Under the pieces are notes generated by a model that was given only the letters and a program-made list of their open reading frames with translations, made no database searches and had not been told where the DNA came from. Shown piece by piece: positions 9,555 through 18,355 of a DNA stretch of 35,422 bases. The translations under genes and the position numbers were made by a program. Every line of letters begins with the position of its first letter. Within the stretch, counting starts at the first letter, position 1. The DNA is taken from positions 1-35,422 of the forward strand of contig NZ_PKQP01000018.1 in assembly GCF_002887735.1 (NCBI RefSeq), written 5' to 3'. The stretch is from Stenotrophomonas bentonitica (lineage in GTDB: Bacteria > Pseudomonadota > Gammaproteobacteria > Xanthomonadales > Xanthomonadaceae).

Positions 9555-10412
9555 ATGCCCCGCCCCCGCCCCAATCCAAACAAAAGTCCGGAAACACTTC
9601 GAGCCATCGAAACGCTGCTCCTCTGGGAGGGGCAAGTCACCAATGAGCGAGTACGCCAAGTGTTTGATCTGCATATCACCACGGTAAGTCGATTGCTAAC
9701 CCAATATGCTGAACTCAATGGAGGCGGCCTTGAGTACCGAAGCCATGTGCGCGGATACGTGGCGATGTCTGGCTTCAGACCCCTCCTAACCGAAGGGCTG
9801 ATCGAAGAGTACCTTGCGTTTGAGCGCCCCCAGGAAGCTACAGGCTTTATCGAGAGCTCCCAGCTTATCCTCGGCGGCGTTGAACGACGCCACTTCGCAC
9901 TGCTTAATCGTGCCTGCAGAGAGGGCAAGGGGCTCGTTGGCGAGCACCGGTCCATGCGCAACCCAGCACCTCGCACCAAACGACTGTTCCCTCATGCGCT
10001 GGTGCAGGCAGGCAGGCGCTGGCATGTTCGCGCATTTGTCATCGCCGAGGACGAGGCGGAAGCCGGACGCTTCCTGGACCTGTCTATAAATCGGCTGAGC
10101 GGCTTGAAACAGCTGGCTGATCCTCGGCCAGAGCGGGCCGAGCCTAGCCAGGACGCCGCCTGGCAGACACAGGTAGAGCTGTCGATCGTCCCCCATCCGC
10201 ATCTGACACCAGATCAGAAGGATATGGTGCGTATCGAGTATTTCGGAGGTAAGGCAGCCTACAGGTTAAGAACCCGTGCCGCACTACTCCAATACCGACT
10301 ACATGAACTGCGCTGCGCCACCGATGCAGAGAAGGAGCCGCCGAACGAATTTCACCTCTGCGTCGACGATCCAACCGCGATCCAACCGTGGCTATTTGGC
10401 GAGCTGAATTAG
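9555..10412 (+). CDS. WYL-domain transcriptional regulator, BrxR/CapW-like
   Basis: The 285-residue protein has an N-terminal winged helix-turn-helix (about 15-55, with ITTVSRLLTQY as likely recognition helix). A WYL-type domain lies at about 130-190 (PHALVQAGRRWHVRAF followed by FLDLSINRLSGL), and a C-terminal WCX-like region at about 205-275. This is the layout of BrxR/CapW, dimeric repressors that control BREX, CBASS and other defence loci and are thought to respond to nucleic-acid or nucleotide signals. It diverges from jetA across a 118-bp gap with three operator-like sites, so it probably represses both itself and the Wadjet operon. The start lacks a strong ribosome site, but no better upstream start is seen. 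Confidence 0.85.
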   Translation: MPRPRPNPNKSPETLRAIETLLLWEGQVTNERVRQVFDLHITTVSRLLTQYAELNGGGLEYRSHVRGYVAMSGFRPLLTEGLIEEYLAFERPQEATGFIESSQLILGGVERRHFALLNRACREGKGLVGEHRSMRNPAPRTKRLFPHALVQAGRRWHVRAFVIAEDEAEAGRFLDLSINRLSGLKQLADPRPERAEPSQDAAWQTQVELSIVPHPHLTPDQKDMVRIEYFGGKAAYRLRTRAALLQYRLHELRCATDAEKEPPNEFHLCVDDPTAIQPWLFGELN

Positions 10413-10765
10413 CGGATGGCATGATCGTAGCCAAACTTGAGGCCCGGCACGGATACCGCGCTACCCCTGCCTGGGTAGCTACCCTACATAGGAACCGTAT
10501 CAGATGGACGCCATTGGCATTCAAAGCCAATTCTCCGTCTGTACCTCAATGATCAGGTCGATGAGCCGTGCCCTCGTGTCCCTATCGATCGAGCGCCAAA
10601 TGCAAACTACCGCCCCAGCTGCGGCATGGTCCGGGGCATTCAACTCTAGCCCTTCGCTTACTCGGCATTGAGGTGACCAATCCCTACCTAGGCGATTACT
10701 GATTGCCCACTTCATAAACTCATGGCACTCTGGGTTGGCATCATTCTGGTCACAGGGGGCCAGGT
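10413..10765. other. Intergenic gap upstream of hydrolase-caspase unit
   Basis: No convincing gene is seen in this stretch of about 350 bases. It separates the WYL regulator from the plus-strand hydrolase and probably holds the latter's promoter, but I cannot point to clear -35/-10 boxes. A 64-codon minus-strand frame (10521-10715) is open, but its start and codon use are unconvincing. Confidence 0.4.
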
Positions 10766-12331
10766 ATGGGCAGTCTGCATCAAATCCACAGTCGCAACGG
10801 CCGTATCGGTGCCGGAACCGATACGAAGCCAGAGGATATCGACGCTATCGTCACGGCGCTTCGTAAGGACGGGCGTGGTCATTTGCTGCTTTACTTTCAC
10901 GGGGGCCTGGTCGACAAGGCCGCGGGTATCGGTATTGCCCAGCGACTTGAGGGGCGCTTTTCTCAATCGGCCTATCCGGTTTTTTCCGTGTGGGAGTCGG
11001 GTTTCGTTGAAACGATCCGCAACAACCTGCGCGAGCTGCCGGATGAGCCGGTATTCAAGAATCTGGTGCGCAAGGCGCTAGAGTACGCGCTCCGCCGCTT
11101 GGGAGGTAGCAACGGCGCCCGGACCATCACGCCGGGCAACGTCGATGCAGGGAAGGTCCGCCAGGCAGTTGATACATATTGGAGCGATCCCAGTCGCAAT
11201 CACGTGCCCTACCGTGATTTCAAACCTGTAGTGGGGCCCTCAGGTGCGCGTGCGGCGAGTGCGCTGATCGACGACGCCGAGATCGAAGCCGACTTGCAAA
11301 CCGACAGCGAGTTTGTGGTCGCCATGCAAACCCTGCCAACCGCGTTAGACGAAGCACGCGATGCATTCATCGGGGGCGGAGCGAGCGTTCGAGATACCCC
11401 GTTCTCGCAGGCGGTATCAACGCAGGTCGCCGGGGTCGAGGGAGGCCGCGGGTTGATCGTCTGGTTCAAAGTTTCCCTTCTGGTGAAGCGCATCCTGCAG
11501 GGTGTTCTGCGTCGGTACGCGGATCAACGCGATCACGGCCTGTATGCAACGGTCGTAGAGGAAGTGTTGCGTGGTGTTCATTTTGGTGGCAGTGGACTCA
11601 ATGAATGGGGCAAGGCACTCCAGTGGAACCGCATGAAGCAGGACTCACTCGATGCGTTCGGCGACGGCTCCGACCTGTATGCCGGAACTGCGCTGCTGGA
11701 GCGGCTGCGTGCCGCCCATGCCTCTGAAGGGCTGCTATCGAGGATCACTCTAGTCGGCCACAGCACTGGCGCCGTCTACATCGCCAATTGGCTTGACAAG
11801 GCATCAGAGCTTCTGCCGGCCGAGATTGCATTCGACGTCGTGTTCCTGGCGCCCGCCATCACCTACGAGCGCTTTGCCGCCACGATCACCCAACATGGCG
11901 ATCGCATCCGTCACTTCCGCTTGTTTGGCATGCGCGATGAATTCGAACGGGACGATCAGGTCGTCGGAGACGACTCTAAATTTCCCAATGGGCAGGACTG
12001 GAAGCGCTTCATCTATCCCAGCTCCCTCCTCTATCTGGTGTCGGGTGTCCTCGAATCGCGCCCAAATTCCGACGGAACGCTCGTCGACGAACCGGACATG
12101 CCGCTGCTGGGCATGGAACGCTTCTTCGCTTGGCACCACATCTACTCAGATAGCAAGTTTCCCGAAATAGGTGCAGTCCGCGCGTGGCTCGGAGCTGCAC
12201 CGAACCGTACGATCTGGTCCAAGTCCCAAGGACAGACAGCAGGCTTGAACAGCACAAGCATTGATCACGGAGCTTTCGACGACGACGAAGATACGCTGCT
12301 CAGCGTTGAGAGCCTCCTCGGCGGATGGTGA
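10766..12331 (+). CDS. Alpha/beta hydrolase-fold protein paired with caspase
   Basis: The 521-residue protein has alpha/beta-hydrolase signatures: LLLYFHGGLVD (HGG at 45-47, an oxyanion-hole element) and LVGHSTGAVYIANWL with the nucleophile elbow GHSTG at 331-335 (Ser333). Candidates for the acid and histidine lie further on (GMRDEFERDD, FAWHHIYSD). About 280 residues separate the first strand from the nucleophile, so there is a long insertion. The C-terminus is a flexible-looking acidic tail (FDDDEDTLLSVESLLGGW). There is no signal peptide, so it is probably cytosolic. An AGGGGGC ribosome site sits five bases before the ATG. It precedes the caspase-like gene by 57 bp, and the two probably form an operon. 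Substrate is unknown (lipase, esterase or peptidase); an effector or toxin activated by the protease is inferred. Confidence 0.72.
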   Translation: MGSLHQIHSRNGRIGAGTDTKPEDIDAIVTALRKDGRGHLLLYFHGGLVDKAAGIGIAQRLEGRFSQSAYPVFSVWESGFVETIRNNLRELPDEPVFKNLVRKALEYALRRLGGSNGARTITPGNVDAGKVRQAVDTYWSDPSRNHVPYRDFKPVVGPSGARAASALIDDAEIEADLQTDSEFVVAMQTLPTALDEARDAFIGGGASVRDTPFSQAVSTQVAGVEGGRGLIVWFKVSLLVKRILQGVLRRYADQRDHGLYATVVEEVLRGVHFGGSGLNEWGKALQWNRMKQDSLDAFGDGSDLYAGTALLERLRAAHASEGLLSRITLVGHSTGAVYIANWLDKASELLPAEIAFDVVFLAPAITYERFAATITQHGDRIRHFRLFGMRDEFERDDQVVGDDSKFPNGQDWKRFIYPSSLLYLVSGVLESRPNSDGTLVDEPDMPLLGMERFFAWHHIYSDSKFPEIGAVRAWLGAAPNRTIWSKSQGQTAGLNSTSIDHGAFDDDEDTLLSVESLLGGW

Positions 12332-12388
12332 CATCTTCGAGAGCACGCCAAAGGTGCCCTTGTGTACGCAACAGGGAGAGATGTGGAC

Positions 12389-15145
12389 ATGCCGCGAGAT
12401 GATCACTACGCGATCGTGCTGACAATTAACCGTTATCCCGGCCTGAGTGACCTCCATGGACCTGAGAACGATGGCGAAGAGTTCCGGCAATGGCTCCTCG
12501 ATCCGGAGTACGGCGACCTGGACACCCGACGTATCCAAGTCATACGGTCGCAGGATTATGGCGTGGCAGCGACCCCGGACGACGCAAACCCGACCGAGAA
12601 GGAGCTCAAGAAGGCGCTTAATCTATGGCTGCGCACCCCGAACGGATGGCATGACCGCATTGGACAGCGCTTGTATCTGTTCTTCGCCGGACACGGGTTC
12701 ACAGCCGGTTCGGCGATTCACGACCCGGCACTATTCTCGGCCGTCGCGCAAAACGGCGACACGGCGCATATCGCCGTCCTGCGTTATGCGTCGAAAATCG
12801 CCAACGCGGGTTTCTTTGATGAAATCATCCTGGTAACGGACTGCTGCCAGGACGTACTCAAGGCGAGCCAGGTGCTCGAGCCGACTTGGACCCCGCCGGA
12901 CCGGCAACGAACGGCACACGTCCGATTGTTCCAGGCGTATGGAGCGCCGCGGGGACGTCAGTCCTTTGAGCGCAACATTGGCCCGGCCGGGCAGTCTCGC
13001 GGCCTGTTCACTAGCGTCCTACTGGACGCGCTGCGCAGCGCACCGCCTGACGCCGACGGATGGGTGACGGATCGCGCCGTCGCGGACTACTTCCAGGTGC
13101 TATGGGCCGATCGCTACGAACAGGAAACCGGATACACGCCACCACTGACTCCCGCAACGAAGCGGATTCGAATATATCAGCGCCCGGCGTCGGCGCCAGC
13201 TTCCGCGCTCCCACGCCGGGTTGCCGTCGACCTGAGCCGCATCATTGCTAAATTCGCGGCCATCGACCGGCAACCGGATCCTGACATCTCACCTTACCCA
13301 CCCGCGCCGCCCACCGACATGACGCCAAATGGGCAGCTACGCAGTAGCCAGCTTCGCCAGCTCGAGCATCCCATCGTGGAGCTGACCCCGGGTCTGCATC
13401 TCGTCGTTACACCAGGGAATCTACCCGACGTCGCCTTCGAGGTTCCCTACCCGGTGCTGCCAGCTGCAGGCAACACCCCTCCCGTTGCTGCACCTATCGA
13501 CATGCCCGCTTTGCGAACCGACGAGGTTGCAGCGCAGCCGGTGGTGTTGAGGACGGACAATCCCAACGCGCAGATCACGGTGCTCGATGCTAGCTACGCT
13601 CGTGTCAGCATCGGTACGGGAGTGGTCTCGCTGTCCTTAGCTCCGGGACTCTACAAAGCCCTGGTGCACGTCGGGGCCGAATCGGCGCAATCGCTGTTCG
13701 TTGTTGCGGATGCGCCCCTCGACCAGCGGTTGCCCGGGCCCGAATTTTCCGCGGCTGCGCCCGTCATCGGCACGTCAACCACGCACCAAAATCAGTCCCT
13801 TCATGCCGCTGAATACTCGATGATTCCGACGGAGCCAAGCCGCGATCTCAGCGAAATCGGTGAGGTCTTTGTCTTCGCGCGCGACTCCAGTTTCAGTCCC
13901 GACGGCTCTCTAAACCCCGCGCCACCGTGGCGGCAGTGGCACCTCAGTTCCCTTGTAGGGGCAACCTTGGAGGAGCGCCTCATCCACAGTGGTACGGACG
14001 ACAGGCTCGGCTACGCCTACCTCAAATTAGCAGCAACAGCTGGCAGCCTCGCACTGCGAACGGCCAGCCCTTGGGACGAGTCGAATGAAGACGGACTGGT
14101 CGTCCCGGTGATTAAGGGGTGGCGTACCGAGATCTACCTTGACTGTACCTCAGCTCCGCCAACCCCTCCGATGGTGGACACTCAGGGCGCACGAATGCTC
14201 GACTTGGCGACTGCCTCCATCCATCTGGTCCGGATGGGAAGTGCGTCACTGCTGTTCGATCCGATCGGGCTTGCGACGGAGGCGGCGCGAGCGCAGCTTA
14301 CAGTCGGCCGGGAGGTGGCGGTGCCATCAACCGAGCAAGCAATGGCCAGCCCGATGTGGGCCTTGTACGCGGCCCTCGCTGCCTTCCAGCGGGGCGGGCA
14401 GCACATCGATACCGTTGGACAATGCGTTGCAGCCGTTCCTAAGGAAATCAGGGAGGGTCTATCCGATTTTGCGGTGCTCGCGCAATGGCTAGGCCTATCG
14501 AACGTGGCCCATCCGCTCCGTAACCCACCCGCGCTGGCGGCCTCATGGAGCCTTGCCTCAAAGCTGGAGGCGCGAGGCGGACTGGCCTCCGAACTGTTCG
14601 AGGAGATCGGCCAATGGCGGTCCGGTGGGAGTCTATGGACTCTCTGGCAGCGTTCAGTTGATGACCGCTGGTTGTTGCGAAATCGGCTTTCTGACCAGGC
14701 TATGGGCACTCTGAAGGGTAATGCACAGGGGATTGACGACGCGGCAACCCCGCAAGTGCTCGCCCCCGCCTGGTCACTGGACACCTGGGTTCCGGTCGAA
14801 GACGGCCTGAGGTGTCCTAATCCCACCCATAGCCCCTTCCAGCAAGCACTCCGTCGGCGTCTTCTGGATGCGCTGGCTGAGCGCCACACCGATGCCGACA
14901 GCGGCGCCTTCACCACTGTGTCGCTGCCACCCGAGTCCGATGTCTTCGCCTTGGCAGCGGAGCTCATGCTGTCGCCGATATACGCCATGGCCGCCTATAG
15001 CAAGCTGTATGCGGAAGCCCGCCGCCAATCCGACCTGGGCCCTCTCATCGAGTGGGTAACGGTGAACGGAGATGAACCCGACCCAGACTCGACAGCCACC
15101 AAGTCGAAGCGCAGCACTCACCTGCAATCAATGGACGACTACTGA
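12389..15145 (+). CDS. Caspase-like (C14) protease with large unknown C-terminus
   Basis: Residues 1-265 form a caspase/metacaspase-like domain. The start is YAIVLTINRYPGL followed by LHGPENDGEEF; LYLFFAGHGF carries catalytic His102; ILVTDCCQD carries the catalytic Cys (Cys153, aligned with the usual DSC pattern); RGLFTSVLLDAL follows. The remaining 650 or so residues match no domain I know. Part of it (about 385-450) looks like a small beta-sandwich, and the last third is helical. The ATG at 12389 (918 codons) is chosen because AGGGAGAG lies eight bases upstream; a GTG at 12362 in the same frame is less likely. Prokaryotic caspases in such contexts often act as proteases that activate a neighbouring effector or kill the cell. 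The C-terminal part may be the sensor. That role is inferred. Confidence 0.8.
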   Translation: MPRDDHYAIVLTINRYPGLSDLHGPENDGEEFRQWLLDPEYGDLDTRRIQVIRSQDYGVAATPDDANPTEKELKKALNLWLRTPNGWHDRIGQRLYLFFAGHGFTAGSAIHDPALFSAVAQNGDTAHIAVLRYASKIANAGFFDEIILVTDCCQDVLKASQVLEPTWTPPDRQRTAHVRLFQAYGAPRGRQSFERNIGPAGQSRGLFTSVLLDALRSAPPDADGWVTDRAVADYFQVLWADRYEQETGYTPPLTPATKRIRIYQRPASAPASALPRRVAVDLSRIIAKFAAIDRQPDPDISPYPPAPPTDMTPNGQLRSSQLRQLEHPIVELTPGLHLVVTPGNLPDVAFEVPYPVLPAAGNTPPVAAPIDMPALRTDEVAAQPVVLRTDNPNAQITVLDASYARVSIGTGVVSLSLAPGLYKALVHVGAESAQSLFVVADAPLDQRLPGPEFSAAAPVIGTSTTHQNQSLHAAEYSMIPTEPSRDLSEIGEVFVFARDSSFSPDGSLNPAPPWRQWHLSSLVGATLEERLIHSGTDDRLGYAYLKLAATAGSLALRTASPWDESNEDGLVVPVIKGWRTEIYLDCTSAPPTPPMVDTQGARMLDLATASIHLVRMGSASLLFDPIGLATEAARAQLTVGREVAVPSTEQAMASPMWALYAALAAFQRGGQHIDTVGQCVAAVPKEIREGLSDFAVLAQWLGLSNVAHPLRNPPALAASWSLASKLEARGGLASELFEEIGQWRSGGSLWTLWQRSVDDRWLLRNRLSDQAMGTLKGNAQGIDDAATPQVLAPAWSLDTWVPVEDGLRCPNPTHSPFQQALRRRLLDALAERHTDADSGAFTTVSLPPESDVFALAAELMLSPIYAMAAYSKLYAEARRQSDLGPLIEWVTVNGDEPDPDSTATKSKRSTHLQSMDDY

Positions 15146-15418
15146 GAGGCGAATCGTAAGCGCGGCCTTCACGCGAACCCCATCCAAGTATTCTTAGCGG
15201 TGTCTAGGCAAAGTTGTCCCAAGTCACTGCCGACCTGCGTTGCCAGCCCGAAGCGGTTATAGGTCAAGAATCTAGATGAGGTGCGACGCCCGGCCTACAG
15301 GATGACATCCTCCCGCGTGTTAGGCGGCTCTCAAGTAGCGCCATTTCTTGGTGGTCCTTGTGCCTTCGCTGTGGCAGTTTGCGATTCGGACCTCACACTA
15401 CTCACATAGAATGCTGAA

Positions 15419-15904
15419 ATGCCGGTAAGCGCCAATCTCGCCTACGACCTTCTCAAGACCGTGAGCAAACTGGAATTCCAGCTCCGACGGCACGGGGACT
15501 TCTTCCGGAAAGACCGGACGGGGCAACCGACGTCCGACGTGGCTTGGCGCAAGGTGCAAGAGCGCGTCCGAAAGTTGGGCGACGATTTCGCGTCAGAGGT
15601 TCCTGAGTCGGCGCGTGCGCGCCTTCTCTGTCAACGCGATGAGCGCCCCATGAAGCAGATGATTATTGAAGAGAACGGGAACTTGGTGGCCCGCTTTTGC
15701 CCCTGCCCATTGGATGCCGAATCGGATGCGGTCGCGCTGGTGGAAGCCATGCGGCAAGTCCGCAACAACCTCTTCCATGGTGGCAAAGAAGATTCGGAAG
15801 TGGATCCGTACGAAGAAGACAACGATTGGGTCTACGCCGCGACGCAGGTTGCGATTGCTCTCCAGCATGCGTTGTCTAACGGACGGCTCGACAATCGCGA
15901 ATGA
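15419..15904 (+). CDS. Small HEPN-motif protein
   Basis: The 161-residue protein carries RQVRNNLFHGGK near residues 112-123, with R115-N-N-L-F-H120 matching the R-x4-H active motif of HEPN ribonucleases. The flanking sequence is helical, as expected for the HEPN four-helix fold. HEPN proteins act as RNases in toxin-antitoxin and phage-defence systems, and some are non-catalytic. It stands alone, about 270 bp after the caspase-like gene on the same strand, and no antitoxin (MNT-type) partner is visible beside it. The ribosome site is weak. RNase activity and a defence role are inferences from the motif and location. Confidence 0.65.
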   Translation: MPVSANLAYDLLKTVSKLEFQLRRHGDFFRKDRTGQPTSDVAWRKVQERVRKLGDDFASEVPESARARLLCQRDERPMKQMIIEENGNLVARFCPCPLDAESDAVALVEAMRQVRNNLFHGGKEDSEVDPYEEDNDWVYAATQVAIALQHALSNGRLDNRE

Positions 15905-16048
15905 AACCACCTCACGAAACTCTCGGGACGGCCCTAGGCCGTTGACGAGCGTGCAGCAAGGGGCGACGCGGCGATTGGCATAGCGCTAGCTAAGGCGAGG
16001 GGTGCCGACTAAACGCAGCATTGGCCGGGGGCATTCATGGTAGGTCGG

Positions 16049-16666
16049 TCACATCAGATCCGTAATTCTGAGATCATCTGGGTCCGATCTTCTGAACCAG
16101 GCACGCTTGCGCGCCAAAGGCCGATGCTCGAATGATCGCGCACCTCGTCGAACTATCTCTCGCCCAAGGAGCTCAATAGCTGACTGCTTCCATGATCCTC
16201 TGGATGTAGTGACTAGTACGACCTTTTTCCCAGGGAACATGTTGCTCCTAACAAACTCCCAAGCCGGCGGCGCTGGGCAACCACGCCAGATGGGTGTTCC
16301 CAAATAGATAGCGTCATAGGGAGCTAGATCCATCCACGCGGGATTTATCCACGCGTCATCAAGACCCCCATCAGCCATAGCATTCACCCACCCGGCCAAG
16401 CCCAATGAGTAGTCAAATGCTTCGACAGCACGCAGATCGGCGTGTAACTGGTTCGCCAGATAACTAGAGGCTAAGGCGGTGTGCCCAGAGCGAGAGTAGT
16501 AGACCACCAGGGCATCGGGTAAAGGAGATCTCGATGGGGCCGGCGCCTTTAGCTTCTGAAGTTTCTCCAGCCTTCGTCGCGCTGCCCACACGACACAGCA
16601 ATCAATCACCTTGATCCCAGCGGCAAGCGCGACGATGACTACGACGAGCTTGGTGATTAGCATCAT
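16049..16666 (-). CDS. Membrane-anchored flavodoxin-fold protein
   Basis: A 205-residue protein with one N-terminal hydrophobic segment (about 2-27), then a flavodoxin-like domain. VVYYSRSGHT (about 54-63) is the FMN phosphate-binding loop, and YDAIYLGTPIW and GKKVVLVTTSRGSW are further flavodoxin-fold motifs. It is probably an inner-membrane-tethered redox protein that binds FMN. The partner is unknown, and no dedicated reductase gene is adjacent. The start is uncertain by one codon (two consecutive ATGs). It is not part of an obvious operon, lying between the HEPN gene (opposite strand) and the lpxR-like gene. Confidence 0.7.
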   Translation of the reverse strand: MMLITKLVVVIVALAAGIKVIDCCVVWAARRRLEKLQKLKAPAPSRSPLPDALVVYYSRSGHTALASSYLANQLHADLRAVEAFDYSLGLAGWVNAMADGGLDDAWINPAWMDLAPYDAIYLGTPIWRGCPAPPAWEFVRSNMFPGKKVVLVTTSRGSWKQSAIELLGREIVRRGARSFEHRPLARKRAWFRRSDPDDLRITDLM

Positions 16667-16771
16667 TCAGTACTCTCCATCATGCACTCCCGCGTTACTT
16701 CTGTAGTCGCTCTGCGAGGTACTGCACTCAAGGACATTGCATGGTCGAACACCCGCGATCGTCGCCACCTA

Positions 16772-17845
16772 CTATAGCGAGCGGCTAATAGTGAAGCTTC
16801 CGAACACCGGCGACTGGCGCTGGCCATAGAACTCCCGGGTGCTGTGGTAACGCGCCATTGCGAATCTCCAGCGCCCGCGCATCACCGCGATGCCGTAGCC
16901 GCCTTGGGCGACCACGTGGCGCTTGTCCACGCTGTGGCTGTTGCGGAAGGTATTGCCGTCCAGAGTGATGTCGCGGATTACCCATGCCGCGTCGGTGGTC
17001 GCAAACAAGTGCCAGGACCAGCCGCTGAGGCGGCCACCACGGGTCGGCGCGGTGTTCTCGCCGGCCGGGCGCAGCGGCGTGCTGCCGAAGTCGTCGGGCA
17101 GCTTCCAGCCGAAGCGCACTTCGCCACCGGCGTTGGCCTTGGTTTCCAGGTTGCCGATCGCACCGCCATAGTGACTGATCGCATCCCAGCCCCAGCCGCC
17201 GGCATTGACACTGGCATCGGCCGGCCAGCGGCGCATGCGCTCGTGGGTCAGCATGAACACCGGCTCGTTGTGCAGCTGGTTGTCCCAACCCTTGAACTTC
17301 TCGTCCCCTAGCGCGTCGTGCACGGCGTTCTGCACCTGCCTGCCCTGGGCCCAGGGCCCGACCACGCCCACGGCCAGCTGGGTGGTCTGCAGGCGGTCGC
17401 CGCTGCGTGCGTTGAAGCCGAAGCTGGCCAGCAGCACGCCGGCATACGGCCGGTCATCCTCGATCAGGTCGCGGCGGGTCGGGTCGGTGGGGGTGAAGAT
17501 GGCCTGGCCGATGCTGAAGATCATGTTCTGCTGCTCGAACCTGCCGGGGTGCAGGCCTTCCAGGTACTGGTTCACCCAGCGCGCCATGCGCGGCAGGCAC
17601 GGGTCGGCGGTGTAGTCGACCAGGTTCGGCGAGACCAGGGTCAGCTGCGCGCCGTTGGTATAGCCCTGGTCTTGGTGGCGGCCACCGAACAGGTCGTTGT
17701 CGACGCGGAAGCTGATCTGCGGCGGGTGATCGCGCATCGCGTCCGGGCCACATTGTTCGGCCGCCTGGGCCACCGGGGCTCGGGCAGCGGCCAGGAACAC
17801 GAGTGCCGCCATCACAGACAACCGACTAAGCGCCAGTCTTTTCAT
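16772..17845 (-). CDS. LpxR-family lipid A deacylase (outer membrane)
   Basis: A 357-residue protein with a clear signal peptide (about 1-28, ending AQAA) and the LpxR/DUF2219 signature RVDNDLFGG...QGYTNG near the N-terminus, containing the Asn/Asp residues of the family active site. Later aromatic-rich strands fit an outer-membrane beta-barrel ending in a hydrophobic C-terminus (FTISRSL). LpxR removes the 3'-acyloxyacyl chain of lipid A, which lowers endotoxin activity and alters the outer membrane. The coding sequence is visibly GC-richer, with strong G/C at third positions, than the genes on both sides. This suggests resident chromosomal DNA between accessory blocks. Confidence 0.85.
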   Translation of the reverse strand: MKRLALSRLSVMAALVFLAAARAPVAQAAEQCGPDAMRDHPPQISFRVDNDLFGGRHQDQGYTNGAQLTLVSPNLVDYTADPCLPRMARWVNQYLEGLHPGRFEQQNMIFSIGQAIFTPTDPTRRDLIEDDRPYAGVLLASFGFNARSGDRLQTTQLAVGVVGPWAQGRQVQNAVHDALGDEKFKGWDNQLHNEPVFMLTHERMRRWPADASVNAGGWGWDAISHYGGAIGNLETKANAGGEVRFGWKLPDDFGSTPLRPAGENTAPTRGGRLSGWSWHLFATTDAAWVIRDITLDGNTFRNSHSVDKRHVVAQGGYGIAVMRGRWRFAMARYHSTREFYGQRQSPVFGSFTISRSL

Positions 17846-18319
17846 GGGCTTGCTGCCATTTGACTCAATGTGAGGTTCAATTGAAGATCTAATGCGCTGT
17901 CGCAGTAGACCCGGAGGAAGGGGTTTGAGCCATACACCAGGCCATCAGCCGGCCGCACGCCAATTGCTTTCAAAGGCGGCGCATCCCTGCAGCAGTATCT
18001 AGCGCTCTTGGGCTCGCCAAGACGTTCGCCTGAGCAAGAGATCGTCCAGGCCCTCCCCTAGTGCCGCAACAGCCGGCGCCCCAGGTACTGACCTAGACTG
18101 AAGGGCACGTCACCTCGCTGCGAAGCAACGTCAGCCGCTCAAGATGGACGTTTCAGAATCACAGTCAGTTTGTTGATCTCTGACTGAGAGAATGGCCACC
18201 CCGCCAGCAACTCCGCATCATGTGAGGTGGGGCATATGCGCTCAGCGGGCTCGCCAGATGCGTCCAGGAATGACTCCGGTCGCAGCGAGTTTTGTGGAAG
18301 GCTCCCAATCGCAGGGCTA
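17846..18319. other. Intergenic region between lpxR-like and dmeF-like genes
   Basis: About 470 bases without a supported gene. It contains the upstream region of the lpxR-like gene on one side and, on the other, the area behind the truncated DmeF-like gene. A 65-codon minus-strand frame (18139-18336) is open but overlaps the palindrome at 18320 and has no recognisable product. The block may be decayed island-edge sequence; no integrase, tRNA or direct repeat was seen. Confidence 0.35.
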
Positions 18320-18342
18320 GCCTCCGTGCTGAGCACGGAGGC
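18320..18342. repeat. Perfect palindrome, REP-like hairpin
   Basis: GCCTCCGTGCT (18320-18330), a single G, then AGCACGGAGGC (18332-18342) form a perfect 11-bp-arm palindrome. On the minus strand it is preceded by GTGG, which resembles the GTRG head of REP/SMAG-type elements of Stenotrophomonas. It lies 14 bases behind the dmeF-like stop codon (18356) and could double as a transcript-end hairpin, but no T-run follows. Confidence 0.45.
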
Positions 18343-18355
18343 ACCACCGCACTAG

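Noticed and set aside
10521..10715. 64-codon minus-strand frame in the gap before the hydrolase
   Set aside because: No good ribosome site, mixed codon use and no recognisable product; kept as intergenic.
14182..14988. Long minus-strand frame (268 codons) opposite the caspase gene
   Set aside because: Ser/Arg-rich composition typical of an antisense shadow.
10766..15145. Bacterial gasdermin system (protease plus pore former)
   Set aside because: No small gasdermin-like gene is next to the caspase; the partner is a hydrolase with a serine elbow, so this label is not supported.
18139..18336. 65-codon minus-strand frame downstream of dmeF
   Set aside because: Starts inside the region of the perfect palindrome, no family resemblance; at most a decayed remnant.
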